A stretch of DNA of 64,000 nucleotides from assembly GCA_016705125.1 (NCBI GenBank), contig JADIYW010000009.1:1-64000 (forward strand), read 5' to 3'. Source of the DNA: Bacteroidota bacterium (lineage in GTDB: Bacteria; Bacteroidota; Bacteroidia; Chitinophagales; JADIYW01). Position numbers and translations under genes: made by a program. The notes below the pieces were generated by a model. It did no database searches. It was not told the origin of the DNA and saw only the letters and a list, made by a program, of their open reading frames with translations. Shown here piece by piece: positions 28,504 to 37,226 of the stretch. Each line of letters starts with the position of its first letter. Positions within the stretch are counted from its first letter, which is position 1.

Positions 28504-28958
28504 ACCCTCATTTTCAATTACTTATCCGTTTTAATTTCCCATTTATCTGCCTTCCTTCTTTTGTCATCTTATTGTTTGTCAATGGCTTAGCCCAATTTTT
28601 TTTACTTTTTTCGCAAATATGCCCATTTTTCTACTAACCTATTTGCTTTTTTTACCCCCTATTTTAATTAATTTATTCATTTTCAATATTTTGCAAACAT
28701 AAAAATCTTCGCAACAATATTTCTATTTATTTATCCTTTTTATTATTGCGAAAATTCTAATTTTTTTCGCTCATTACACTTTACCTAATTCCTTATTATT
28801 CAATACAATATGTCAAATAACTTTTGCTTTCAAATTCCATTTTTCGCAAATCGGTTGCACCTTTTCTAATTTGGCAATGGTTTGCGTTTATATTTTATAA
28901 AAATAGCTATTATTTTTCATTTTTGCCCCTTTTTTTGTTCGCAAGGTATATTTTATTT
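28504..28958 (-). promoter_or_regulatory. CRISPR leader region
   Basis: This 455-bp gap between the array and cas2 contains no credible gene. It is extremely AT-rich with many T runs on the plus strand, as expected of a leader. It should hold the array promoter and the Cas1-Cas2 integration signals on the minus strand. Orientation follows from the repeat handle and cas gene direction; no specific promoter element was identified. Confidence 0.6.
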
Positions 28959-29243
28959 TTATACTACCTTTGTCAAGCTGTAATGATGCTTGGCACCTGG
29001 CTGTTTTATTATTTTGGTATAACAATTAAGGCATATTTCGTAATACACTATTTGATCGGTACGGATATCTATCTTTTTTGATATTTGAGTTTGCAATTTT
29101 TCAAACTGCTTTTGAGAAAGCAAACATTCAAACACGCTAAAATTAATCCTCGACCCATAGGTTTCTATCATTTTACTCACCTTGGTTCGTGTGCCATCAT
29201 GTGCTATATCGTAAGCTACTATTACTAATTTCTTTTTTACCAT
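28959..29243 (-). CDS. cas2: CRISPR-associated endonuclease Cas2
   Basis: This 94-residue Cas2 has the ferredoxin-like first strand carrying the conserved aspartate (LVIVAYDIAHDGTRTKV) and INFSVFECLLSQKQFEKL. It forms the Cas1-Cas2 integrase core that inserts new spacers. Its ATG overlaps the end of the RT-cas1 gene by 7 bp, so the two adaptation proteins are translationally coupled. Confidence 0.93.
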   Translation of the reverse strand: MVKKKLVIVAYDIAHDGTRTKVSKMIETYGSRINFSVFECLLSQKQFEKLQTQISKKIDIRTDQIVYYEICLNCYTKIIKQPGAKHHYSLTKVV

Positions 29244-31487
29244 TTGGCTATATATGGTTTATATATTTTCTCTTCTCCTCGTATATAGGCAGCCATTTTG
29301 CCTGCACATTTATATACTATTTCACTAAATCGGATTCGCTCTCCCCTAAATAATTCTATCCTATTCCACCGTTCAAAGATATTTTCGCTCAGTGCAATTC
29401 TTGTTTTTATGTCTAATAATCCATCTTTAAATATAAATGGTTCATCACGCTGTATCATGGCAATTATAACTCTATCAACCGCCTGGGATCTAAATTGCTC
29501 AATAAAATCATATACTAGCGTAGGCTTTCCATCTTGCGAAACATGCAAATAACTGATATAAGGATTGATGCCATGGCTTAATAATGCTATCCATATACGC
29601 GAGTAAATAATGGCATAACCATAGTTGAGTAGGCAATTCATCAAATCTTTTGCACCCTGCCTTACTCGCTTATCAAAGGAACGGTTTCATTTACCAATAA
29701 TTTTACTGCATCCCAGTACATTATAGCCGCTTGCCCCTCAATACCCAATAATTGCTGTCGGTATTCTCCTATTTCTATGTGTGGCAATAATTGATCAAGA
29801 GCCATTTCAAGTTTCTCGAATCCTTTTTCCATTACTTGTAATTGGTCGCTTAGTCCTACTATTCTATCTTTATGGTATTTGTTAAAATATTTGATGAGAT
29901 TGAATTGGTTGCTTATTTTACTTTCTACAATTTTTATTGCCAAATATTTTCCTTTTGCCGAGTGAACGCTTTCCAATTGTAGCTGCCACAAGTCAGCATT
30001 TGCTTTTTTGTGGTTAAAAATGGCCGATAAATGTTGTCCTTTTTCATCAAACAGATCAATTCCAATATCCTTTTGAGTGCAAAATTGAATAGCATCGGTA
30101 GAAATAGAAATACCTCGGCTAATGATGGTAATGTGTTTGAGTGCTGCCAATTCGCGCCCTTGAATGTATTTATTTCCTGTTCTTATCCTTAATCCAGTGG
30201 GAGATTTTCCTATAAATGTTCCAGGTGTGGTAATCATTAATTCCATTCCTTCGGCTTCCATTTTTGGTAGCTTCTCTTCTTTTCTATTAATTGGCTGGCT
30301 TCTAATTGGGGTGTTTTGTCCAAAAGATGTAGTTCGATGAGTATATTTTGCAATAATTGCTTTTTATCTATTATGTATTTTTGGGTAATGAATTGAATTC
30401 TTAGAAGTTTCTTTAACAATTCAATTGGTTTTTCGTTGCCTTTTTCTTTGCCAATTAAATTTTTAATATTGCCCAAAATGGCTTGGTCCAAAAAATGCAG
30501 GTTTTCTTCAGGAATTAATTGTCCATAAAAATTGGTGATGCCTTGTGTGGTTTGATTCAGACGCTGAAAATTATTTAAATGGCATTTTTCAAACGACTTA
30601 TTTACTTTAAATAACAGCCTATCTTTTTTTATCGCTGATACCTAGTTCACTATCTGTCATCAAAATTCCTAAAAATTCAAATCCTTCGTGTATTGGCTTT
30701 ATCAATACATTTTCATTAACCGAAAGAGATAACCTATTTTTAGCAGTTCTTTTATTTGGAATTGGTAGTGTTGCGCTTGTTTCTCCGATTTTGCCAAGAT
30801 GATAAAATCATCAGCATATCTTATATAAGGTGTGCTTTGCTTAGCGGCCCACATATCTAGTTCGTGTAAATAAAGATTTGCCAAAAGTGGCGACAGAACG
30901 GCTCCTTGTGGCACTCCTTTTTTACTGTCAGTCCAAGCAAATTTGTTATCCACTTTACCTGTACAAATACAAAGTTTTATAAGATTTTGCAAGTTTTATG
31001 CCTTATAAGAAAATTTAATTTTTTGAACAATAAATCATGTGGTATATTGTCGAAAAATGCATCAATATCCATGCTTAATGACCAGTGGGCGACAGATTTT
31101 CTTTGTTCGTGCTTCAATCGATGTATGGCTTTTACTGCCCCTTTCCCTTCACGATATCCATAGCTATTATTCAAAAATGCTTTCAAAACTTGTTCTCCAC
31201 CAATTGTTTATTGCTGTTTGAATTATTTTGTCTTGGATAGTTAAGCAAGCCCAATTCTCTCTTTTCAGTTTCATTTTTTGGAATGGCAATTTTTAAATAG
31301 GGTTCTGGCGAATAAGGTTTTGTCTTTAATTCACTGTTAATTTTCTAAAAATTCTGCTTCATTTTCCTCAAATCCTGAATGGTCATACAATCCATTCCGC
31401 CTGCGCTACCCTTTTTTTTCACCATTTGCCAAGCATTAAAAAGCGCATTATTTTGGGTCAATTGTGATATGTGGGCGTATTATCCAT
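29237..31487 (-). pseudogene. cas1: RT-Cas1 fusion gene broken by about ten frameshifts
   Basis: Read across frames, this encodes about 750 residues: a group II intron-like RT fused to Cas1. RT landmarks are SMDIDAFFDNIPHDLL, GVPQGAVLSPLLANLYLHEL and the active site YIRYADDFIIL. Cas1 landmarks are GTFIGKSPTGLRIRTG, GIEGQAAIMYWDAV (Glu), YISYLHVSQDG (His) and YDFIEQFRSQAVD. Breaks lie near 31460, 31370, 31345, 31240, 31175, 30985, 30740, 30632, 30275 and 29683; several are at short A or T runs. The start ATG at 31487 overlaps the cas6 stop codon. All catalytic motifs survive, so the damage is recent or is assembly error. If real, spacer acquisition is lost. Confidence 0.85.
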
Positions 31488-32496
31488 AGCATTTTATCCA
31501 GCCATTGCCATAATTGATGTGTTCGCCCAAGGCGGTGTATTGTGCCATTTGTAGTATTGGCCAATATTCGTTGAGGATCATCTTATAATCTTTATAGGCT
31601 ATTTCGCCGATGTAACCTTCCAATGGAATATGCTGTTTACCCTTTCTTATGTTTTGTGAAATGTGCAGTTGAGAATAGTAATTAAGGTGCAAAAATTTGA
31701 TGCGAACTTGCTCCAAATTATTCAATAGCTTATTATTGGTTTGCCCAAATTCGGTCAGTTCATTTTTATCATTTATTTGCCACCATTCGGCTTGGTGTAT
31801 GTACAAAAATTGGAGCCGCAACATTCGCTTTACTGCCGATGTTACCATTTTCTCAAAAGTAAAACTATGGTGCTGAAAATCGATAAGCGTTGGCGACTGT
31901 AAGCTTATAACGCCTTCATGCAAGGGCGTTTGCGTTTCGAAATCGCTTATTTTTATTGGGTATCTTTCTGCCTCCTGTTGGTGGATACCCATTATAGGTG
32001 GTGCTTCAATATCTTGCAGGGCAAATGCGGCATTGGGTATTCCTAATCCATTTTGCGCCCATTGTTGCAAAATGCTTATCCAATCTGGTTCCTGCCAAAT
32101 CAAATCAATTTTGCCATACATAATTAGTTTGAATTGCAACTGGCTTCGCGCTTCTAATAAGGGCGAGGTGGACAATTGCAGGTATTGCAAACACCAGCCT
32201 GCCGTTTCTTTATTCAAAAACTGGCCATACATTGGATGGTCGGCTGCGATTGTGTCGAAATATGGGTTTTCTATCGCTGGTTTATCTGTCTTTTGTACCA
32301 ATACACCTGGTGTTTGCATCACTTTAAACAATATGGTATTGTCGCTAGCCTTATTTCTTTTTATATAGGTATCAATCGTTGTTTTAAGACTATCTCTGCA
32401 AAATGGCAAAAAATAGTGTGGCAATACAATTGTTTGTAAGGCTCTAAAAGTGATTATATATTGATTTACGTAAAATTTATCTAATTTAGCTATCAT
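31480..32496 (-). CDS. cas6: Cas6-type pre-crRNA endoribonuclease
   Basis: This 338-residue RAMP-fold protein sits directly before RT-cas1, the position of Cas6 in RT-linked type III systems, where the two are sometimes fused. The C-terminal glycine-rich region (YTALGEHINYGNGWIK, preceded by GYIGEIAYKD) fits the Cas6 family. It should cut the array transcript within each repeat to leave a short 5' handle on the crRNA. The stop codon lies within the presumed start of RT-cas1 (ATGGATAA), so translation is coupled. Confidence 0.8.
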   Translation of the reverse strand: MIAKLDKFYVNQYIITFRALQTIVLPHYFLPFCRDSLKTTIDTYIKRNKASDNTILFKVMQTPGVLVQKTDKPAIENPYFDTIAADHPMYGQFLNKETAGWCLQYLQLSTSPLLEARSQLQFKLIMYGKIDLIWQEPDWISILQQWAQNGLGIPNAAFALQDIEAPPIMGIHQQEAERYPIKISDFETQTPLHEGVISLQSPTLIDFQHHSFTFEKMVTSAVKRMLRLQFLYIHQAEWWQINDKNELTEFGQTNNKLLNNLEQVRIKFLHLNYYSQLHISQNIRKGKQHIPLEGYIGEIAYKDYKMILNEYWPILQMAQYTALGEHINYGNGWIKCYG

Positions 32497-32529
32497 TTTT
32501 TGTAATTTGGTAATACTTTAGTTCATTCA

Positions 32530-33299
32530 CTAATTGATTTTTTCCTGTTTGGCATACCAGCTTAAAAGACTGCTATACGATTGATAATCCGACTTTTCGA
32601 TGGTATTTATTTTGATATTTTGCACTATATTTTTGGCAGTATTGGCATAATTATCGTCCCATATTATTGCACCTTTTGCTTCAATTACAGTTGTAGGAAT
32701 AGTCCGTAAATGCATTACAATTATGTGGTGATTAATGACTTTAAATAATGGTTTTTCACTATTTGTTTGGGTAATATTTTGATTTAAATCTATTTCAATA
32801 ATTTCACTTTGAGGAGTTTCAAAATAAAGGAAAAATTCAAGTCTGCCTCCACTCATTTGTCCGCCTATTTGTTGTGCCCATTGTCGCATATCATTCTCAC
32901 CTGATAATTGGGCTTCAAAACATATCATTATTGGATAACTTTTTCCCTGTATTATATTATTATTTTTTATAAAATCTTTATGATTATTATCTAAGATTAA
33001 ATCAATTCCATGTGCATCCTTAGTTTGATAATTGTAAATAAAAATTACTGTAATGCGCTTTTCACGGTTATGCTCCCAGTTTTTAAAAATATTATAGATA
33101 GCCAAAGCCAAAATAAAAGAGTAAGTGAAGTAACAAGTGGATCCCAAAAATTTGACCATAATATATTATCAATTTTTTCAGTTACTTTGAGAAAAAAAAT
33201 AAGCGATGCAAAAGCAAATAAAAAAAGTAAAATGGCAATTTTTATATCAATGCTTTTAAAAAATCGTTTTATGGCATTTAATTTTTTAGGTGTTTGCAT
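32530..33299 (-). CDS. Two-helix membrane protein of the type III locus (needs -1 frameshift)
   Basis: The first frame (33299 down to a stop at 33045) encodes 84 residues with two transmembrane helices (IAILLFLFAFASLIFFL and SLTLLFWLWLSIIFL). The second, in the -1 frame, continues KNWEHNREKRITVIFIY through a beta-rich soluble domain of about 180 residues to 32530. Joined, they give a membrane protein of about 256 residues. I recognise no family. Two N-terminal helices plus a soluble sensor-like domain inside a cyclic-oligoadenylate locus recall membrane effectors such as Csx23, but this is analogy only. The join could be programmed slippage, an indel mutation or a sequencing error. Confidence 0.6.
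33081..33087 (-). promoter_or_regulatory. Candidate -1 ribosomal slippery heptamer
   Basis: On the minus strand the sequence T TTA AAA sits in the exact zero-frame phase (codons TTT TTA AAA). This is a canonical X XXY YYZ slippage site. A -1 slip moves ribosomes into the downstream open frame (AAC TGG GAG). It lies in a T5A5 run, so an indel is an equally good explanation. Confidence 0.4.
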
Positions 33300-33304
33300 A
33301 TCTA

Positions 33305-33676
33305 CTATTTAATAATTTGTCTAAATTGTTCAAATTCAAATTGTATGGTTTTGGTGCCATCTGAATTAAGCACTGTATTTCGCTTGGATGTGGCTACAAA
33401 ACAAGGAATTTGGTTTTGTAGGCCAAAAGAGATTAAGTAAAATACTAAAGATTGTTCGCCTGCAATGAGTAAATTGATTGTTTCATCAGTGTGTTGATAT
33501 TGAATGAAAATATCGGCTATAATTTTACTAGCCATTTCCCTTACTTGGTCGGCAGTAAAAGCAGGATTTACCTCAGGCATGAAGAAATCTTCAACTTTGT
33601 CGAATTTTTCCAATGCAGTAATTAATTGCTTAGGCTTCCATAAGGCGTATGAATGGTTGGAAATATTGATGAGCAT
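33305..33676 (-). CDS. Small Rossmann-like CRISPR accessory protein, ring-nuclease candidate
   Basis: This 123-residue alpha/beta protein opens MLINISNHSYALWKPKQL and has INLLIAGEQSLVFYLISFG followed by IPCFVATSKRN. I recall this small-protein pattern (NxSNHxxxxW near the start, GExxxxxxL, then CVAST) from type III CRISPR loci. It resembles the compact CARF-like or Csx15/Csx16/Csx20-type proteins proposed to degrade cyclic oligoadenylates. Its place between the effector genes and a putative membrane effector agrees. The ring-nuclease role is an inference. Confidence 0.55.
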   Translation of the reverse strand: MLINISNHSYALWKPKQLITALEKFDKVEDFFMPEVNPAFTADQVREMASKIIADIFIQYQHTDETINLLIAGEQSLVFYLISFGLQNQIPCFVATSKRNTVLNSDGTKTIQFEFEQFRQIIK

Positions 33677-33685
33677 ATTTATTTT

Positions 33686-35269
33686 TTAAGTTGTTGTAAA
33701 TAACTTAGTAGGTAGTGGTAGCGGTTTTTTATTTGATCCATGTTGTTGGGGAGTGAGGTATTTTGTTATATTATTCCAATTTCCAAAATCAATATTTTTG
33801 TAATTAAGCATAGCTGCCAACTGTTTCATCCGCTCGAGCTGCCAAAAATCACTTATACTCGTTCCTTCCTTTTCTTTTAAATTTTCAAGTAAATAGGTGG
33901 TAAAATAACTAATAAAAGTATCTACACAACTTGTTTTATTTTGCTCTCCAGTATTTAAATTTCCATTATCATCAAATAATGTTTGGTAGCGACTTTGCCT
34001 ATTTATTAGGATTAAATCTTTTATCTCTATTTTCATGCTGCCTAGTCCGTGCTGCTTCCCAAATCCCAACTTATGCCTAAGTTGTTGTGTTTCAGAATCT
34101 GCCCCTAATTTAAGAGCCAATAGCAAAAGACCTAATTCTTCTTTGCATAAATTGGTAAAATGGATGCGCTGTTGGAAAACATGATTTGGCCTTAGTGGCT
34201 TTATGAGCGATGCATCGCTGTCTTTTCTACCCTCATTACTCTTATATGCATCGTTTGTATTTTTGTGGTGGTATAATTTATGTCCACTTATGAGCGTACC
34301 GCCATTCCAATCTTTGGTCGTGGTACCTTCAGGTTCTAAATAAAATTTGTAATAGGTAGGTTTGGGTGATGCTGCAGATTGTAGGGTGTAAAAACTAGGA
34401 TACCATTGAGGTTTTTCTTTTTCCTCTTTCTCTCCACCATTATATTGTAAAAAGTGTGCAGAACCAAAATTCAATCTAGTGCTAAATTTTCCCATCTCGC
34501 CAAATAAGGCTTGCGTCATATCGAGTGCTACTTCATTTTCGTATTTGATATGGTCAAGGGTGGATTTTAGATAAATTTGCTTTTTTCTATTCTGTTTATA
34601 ATACAGCGTATCATTATTCACATTTGATATTTTGGAATATGCCATTATCTCCATCAAGTTTTTAATCATTCCTCTTATAGAAGACCCCATAATGATTGGG
34701 TTGCCATATTTGTCTTTAATTCCATGACATTGCTTTTTTTGTTTATCGTCTTCAAAATGAGTTGTATTTCCAATAAAAAAATCACTTAGGTTTTCGAGTG
34801 TTATATCCAAATAACCACTTAATAAATTGGCACGATGTTGTAACAAATGAGGTATTTGGCTTTCATCATTCCAAGGTGATGGAACTATTTTTTCATTTAA
34901 AGGGATAAAATTGTAGGGTGCAGTGGGTTTTTCATTTCTTCTATTTCCATTATTTTGGGGTCGATTATCTCTTGCACCATTATTATTTTGAGTTTGAGTT
35001 TGATTGGTATGTTGGCGATTTCGATTTGTATGATTACCATTATTAATGGGATTTATTTTTTGAATATCTTTTCCGTTTTTATCTTTAATTCCATTTATGT
35101 ATTCTGTTTTGTATGGCTTATAAGTTTCATATAAAATATCTACATATTCATTAATATTTTCCTTTTTTATTGTTGGAAAAAGGTTTGTATCTAACTTAGT
35201 CCCCTTAATCATCCCACAGTTATTTACATCATCCCAAATCACTTTGCCTTTTATGTATTCCTTTTCCAT
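33686..35269 (-). CDS. Cas7-like RAMP with insertion (TIGR03986-like)
   Basis: This RAMP protein of about 527 residues likely forms part of the crRNA-bound backbone. After an N-terminal cold-shock-like segment (KGKVIWDDVNNCGMIKG) comes a low-complexity Asn/Gln-rich linker (about 75-115). The Cas7 core follows, with GSSIRGMIKNLMEIMA and a C-terminal HKLGFGKQHGLGSMKIEI glycine-rich loop. A long interruption between the core motifs suits the Cas7-insertion subunit of subtype III-Dv. The frame runs to a TTG at 35290, but the ATG at 35269 lies just after the csx19 stop codon and is the better start. Confidence 0.75.
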   Translation of the reverse strand: MEKEYIKGKVIWDDVNNCGMIKGTKLDTNLFPTIKKENINEYVDILYETYKPYKTEYINGIKDKNGKDIQKINPINNGNHTNRNRQHTNQTQTQNNNGARDNRPQNNGNRRNEKPTAPYNFIPLNEKIVPSPWNDESQIPHLLQHRANLLSGYLDITLENLSDFFIGNTTHFEDDKQKKQCHGIKDKYGNPIIMGSSIRGMIKNLMEIMAYSKISNVNNDTLYYKQNRKKQIYLKSTLDHIKYENEVALDMTQALFGEMGKFSTRLNFGSAHFLQYNGGEKEEKEKPQWYPSFYTLQSAASPKPTYYKFYLEPEGTTTKDWNGGTLISGHKLYHHKNTNDAYKSNEGRKDSDASLIKPLRPNHVFQQRIHFTNLCKEELGLLLLALKLGADSETQQLRHKLGFGKQHGLGSMKIEIKDLILINRQSRYQTLFDDNGNLNTGEQNKTSCVDTFISYFTTYLLENLKEKEGTSISDFWQLERMKQLAAMLNYKNIDFGNWNNITKYLTPQQHGSNKKPLPLPTKLFTTT

Positions 35270-35273
35270 CTTT

Positions 35274-35783
35274 TTATTTTTTAAATCCAATAATACATGA
35301 ATCTACAACTTGAGGCATATTAAATGCATTATAGCTTATAAAGTGCCTTTCTTTAATTTTTATTTCTTTTTCGTTTGCCCAATCTTTAGGAAAAATTATT
35401 TCTGTTCCCCTTTCTTCTATTAATTTTGAATAATTGTTACCTAAATGCTCATTTTCTGTTCGCCAAATAAAACTTTCGGTATCATAATGCAAAAACTCCC
35501 CATTTAGATCAACTGTGCGCATTTGCCACTTTCCCATGCGGTAAAATACATGAGTTTCTTCAGTATCATTCCACACGCGCAATTCAATCAAGTATTGCTG
35601 CCAATTTTTCAAAATGCTATTGTCAAGACATTGAAAATTCCAATTTTCAATCTTACCAAATACCATGGCATGATGGAGTAACATATAAAAATTGGCATCA
35701 CTTCTAAAATTTAAATCACATAAATTCAATTCTTGCACTTCGCAATTGTATTCAATACTGCCTTTAAATTTTGGATCTTCCAT
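35274..35783 (-). CDS. csx19: Csx19-like type III-D subunit
   Basis: This roughly 169-residue protein lies between two Cas7-type genes, where Csx19 (TIGR03984) is found in III-D loci. The pattern RVWNDTEETHVFYRMGKWQM matches the family's central strand pair, and a C-terminal RHFISYNAFNMPQVVDSC closes it. The frame is open to an ATG at 35810, but the ATG at 35783 is preceded by AAGGAAG at good spacing and is preferred. Csx19 is a small structural subunit of the III-D effector. The assignment is by context and moderate sequence resemblance. Confidence 0.55.
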   Translation of the reverse strand: MEDPKFKGSIEYNCEVQELNLCDLNFRSDANFYMLLHHAMVFGKIENWNFQCLDNSILKNWQQYLIELRVWNDTEETHVFYRMGKWQMRTVDLNGEFLHYDTESFIWRTENEHLGNNYSKLIEERGTEIIFPKDWANEKEIKIKERHFISYNAFNMPQVVDSCIIGFKK

Positions 35784-35796
35784 TGTTGTTTCTTCC

Positions 35797-37226
35797 TTAG
35801 TTTGTAGCATTTGTTTGGTTTTTAAATTTTTTTATAAATTGAGTTTGCAAAGTATTAATTCTGTTTAAATTACCATTTTGTAGTCCAAAATTGGGTTTAT
35901 TTAATTCTAATTTTATAGTTTCTTTTTTATCAATAATATAGATGCTATTTCCCTTCATTCTGCCCTTCCAATGCCAGCATCGGCACCAATGGCAATGTCG
36001 CCTAATAATAAATCAATAACAGCACGCAGCAACCAAATAGGCTCATGTGCTTCATAATTAGTGATGCTAAATGAAAGTTTAATTTGTTCATCCTTATGTT
36101 GTATTACCTCTGCATCGTACTTAGCCCCATCTTTGGTGCCACCCGTAAAATGATCAATAGCTACTCGGTGGTGCACAAAGGTATTGGCATTTTCAATGAT
36201 GGACTCATTGGCCGAAATCCGACCTTTTTGTTTTTTGTTATCATTTGGGTCTTCACTTACAAAACCAAATAGCTTATCAATCAAGCCATTTGTGGTTTTT
36301 TCATCACTTAGCATAGCATAACCTATTTGTTTCATCTTGGCTCTTATTGCGCCTTTCCAAGTTTCGCCACGGAGTAGCAATTCGCCCTTTTTATTTTTGT
36401 ATGGCTGTTTATCGGTTTCTAATTTAAGGTCAATACCACCACCATTCAACAGGGTATCTTCTAAGGTTAAAATAGTCGAAATCGTAAAAGTATCTTTATT
36501 TATTAATTCAAATCCTTCGAAAGTTGAATTTTCTTTTAAAGAATCGGCTAAAGTGCCATCGTACAAATATCTAAACCAGGCTTTTTGGTGAGTTTCATAA
36601 TTAAAATCAAATTTAAAACATTCAAATTTATTGAGTTTTTGCTTACCAAGTCCTGAGTTAGTTTTGGCACCAATTGTAACATTCTTTAAGTTATTTTCAA
36701 TAAAATGAAGGCATTTTTGTAATATTTCCTCTTCTACATTTTCTCTAATATCGAGTTTGCATACAAATTTCATTATAGCACCAGCCTCCACCGTTTCAAA
36801 ATCATATTTGTTGAGTACTTGTTTATTATTATCGAGCAAAATGCCATCCCTAAAATTTAAACTAGTATTACTCATAAATGAACCAAAATCGGCTTCAGGC
36901 ACAAAATGGCTTTGCGGAATATCTTCCTTTTCTATTTTAGTTTTAAAATTTGGAGGCAAATAATTAGTGCTATCACCCCAAAAATAATGGAGAGCCAAAA
37001 TATCTTCCTTTTTATTAATTTTAGAAAAATCGACAGCATCATAAAAATAATGTTTGAGCGCGCCCATCCAAGCAGTAAATGGTATATAGGGCATGCCATT
37101 GGGCAATTTAACCACTTCTATATCGTATTTATTGCTTTCGCCACTTCCAATACAAAATGTAGAAAGCATTTCTACTTCCATACTTATTATATAGGTTTTT
37201 ATAATTTTATCTTTAATTACTTCCAT
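35797..37226 (-). CDS. Double-Cas7 (Cas7-2x) RAMP protein, C-terminus frameshifted
   Basis: Two RAMP units are visible: one with LPNGMPYIPFTAWMGALKHY and a glycine-rich NSGLGKQKL (about 45-200), and a second with LLRGETWKGAIRAKMKQIG and HRVAIDHFTGGTKDGAKYD, the Csm3/Cas7 catalytic-loop type (about 265-410). A tandem Cas7 fusion fits subtype III-Dv. The first frame stops at 35955 after GADAGIGRAE. Adding one G to the GGG run at 35963-35965 gives GIGRGRMKGN and continues about 50 residues to 35797, just before csx19. The upstream ATG at 37247 is an alternative start. Confidence 0.72.

Noticed and set aside
28392..29081. Plus-strand reading frames over the leader and cas2
   Set aside because: T-rich low-complexity translations without recognisable domains; they overlap the leader or run antisense to cas2.
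30702..31186. Two small RT-like reading frames as separate genes or a group II intron RT
   Set aside because: They join end to end with neighbouring segments into an RT followed directly by Cas1 and cas2; no intron RNA structure or domain V-like hairpin was seen.
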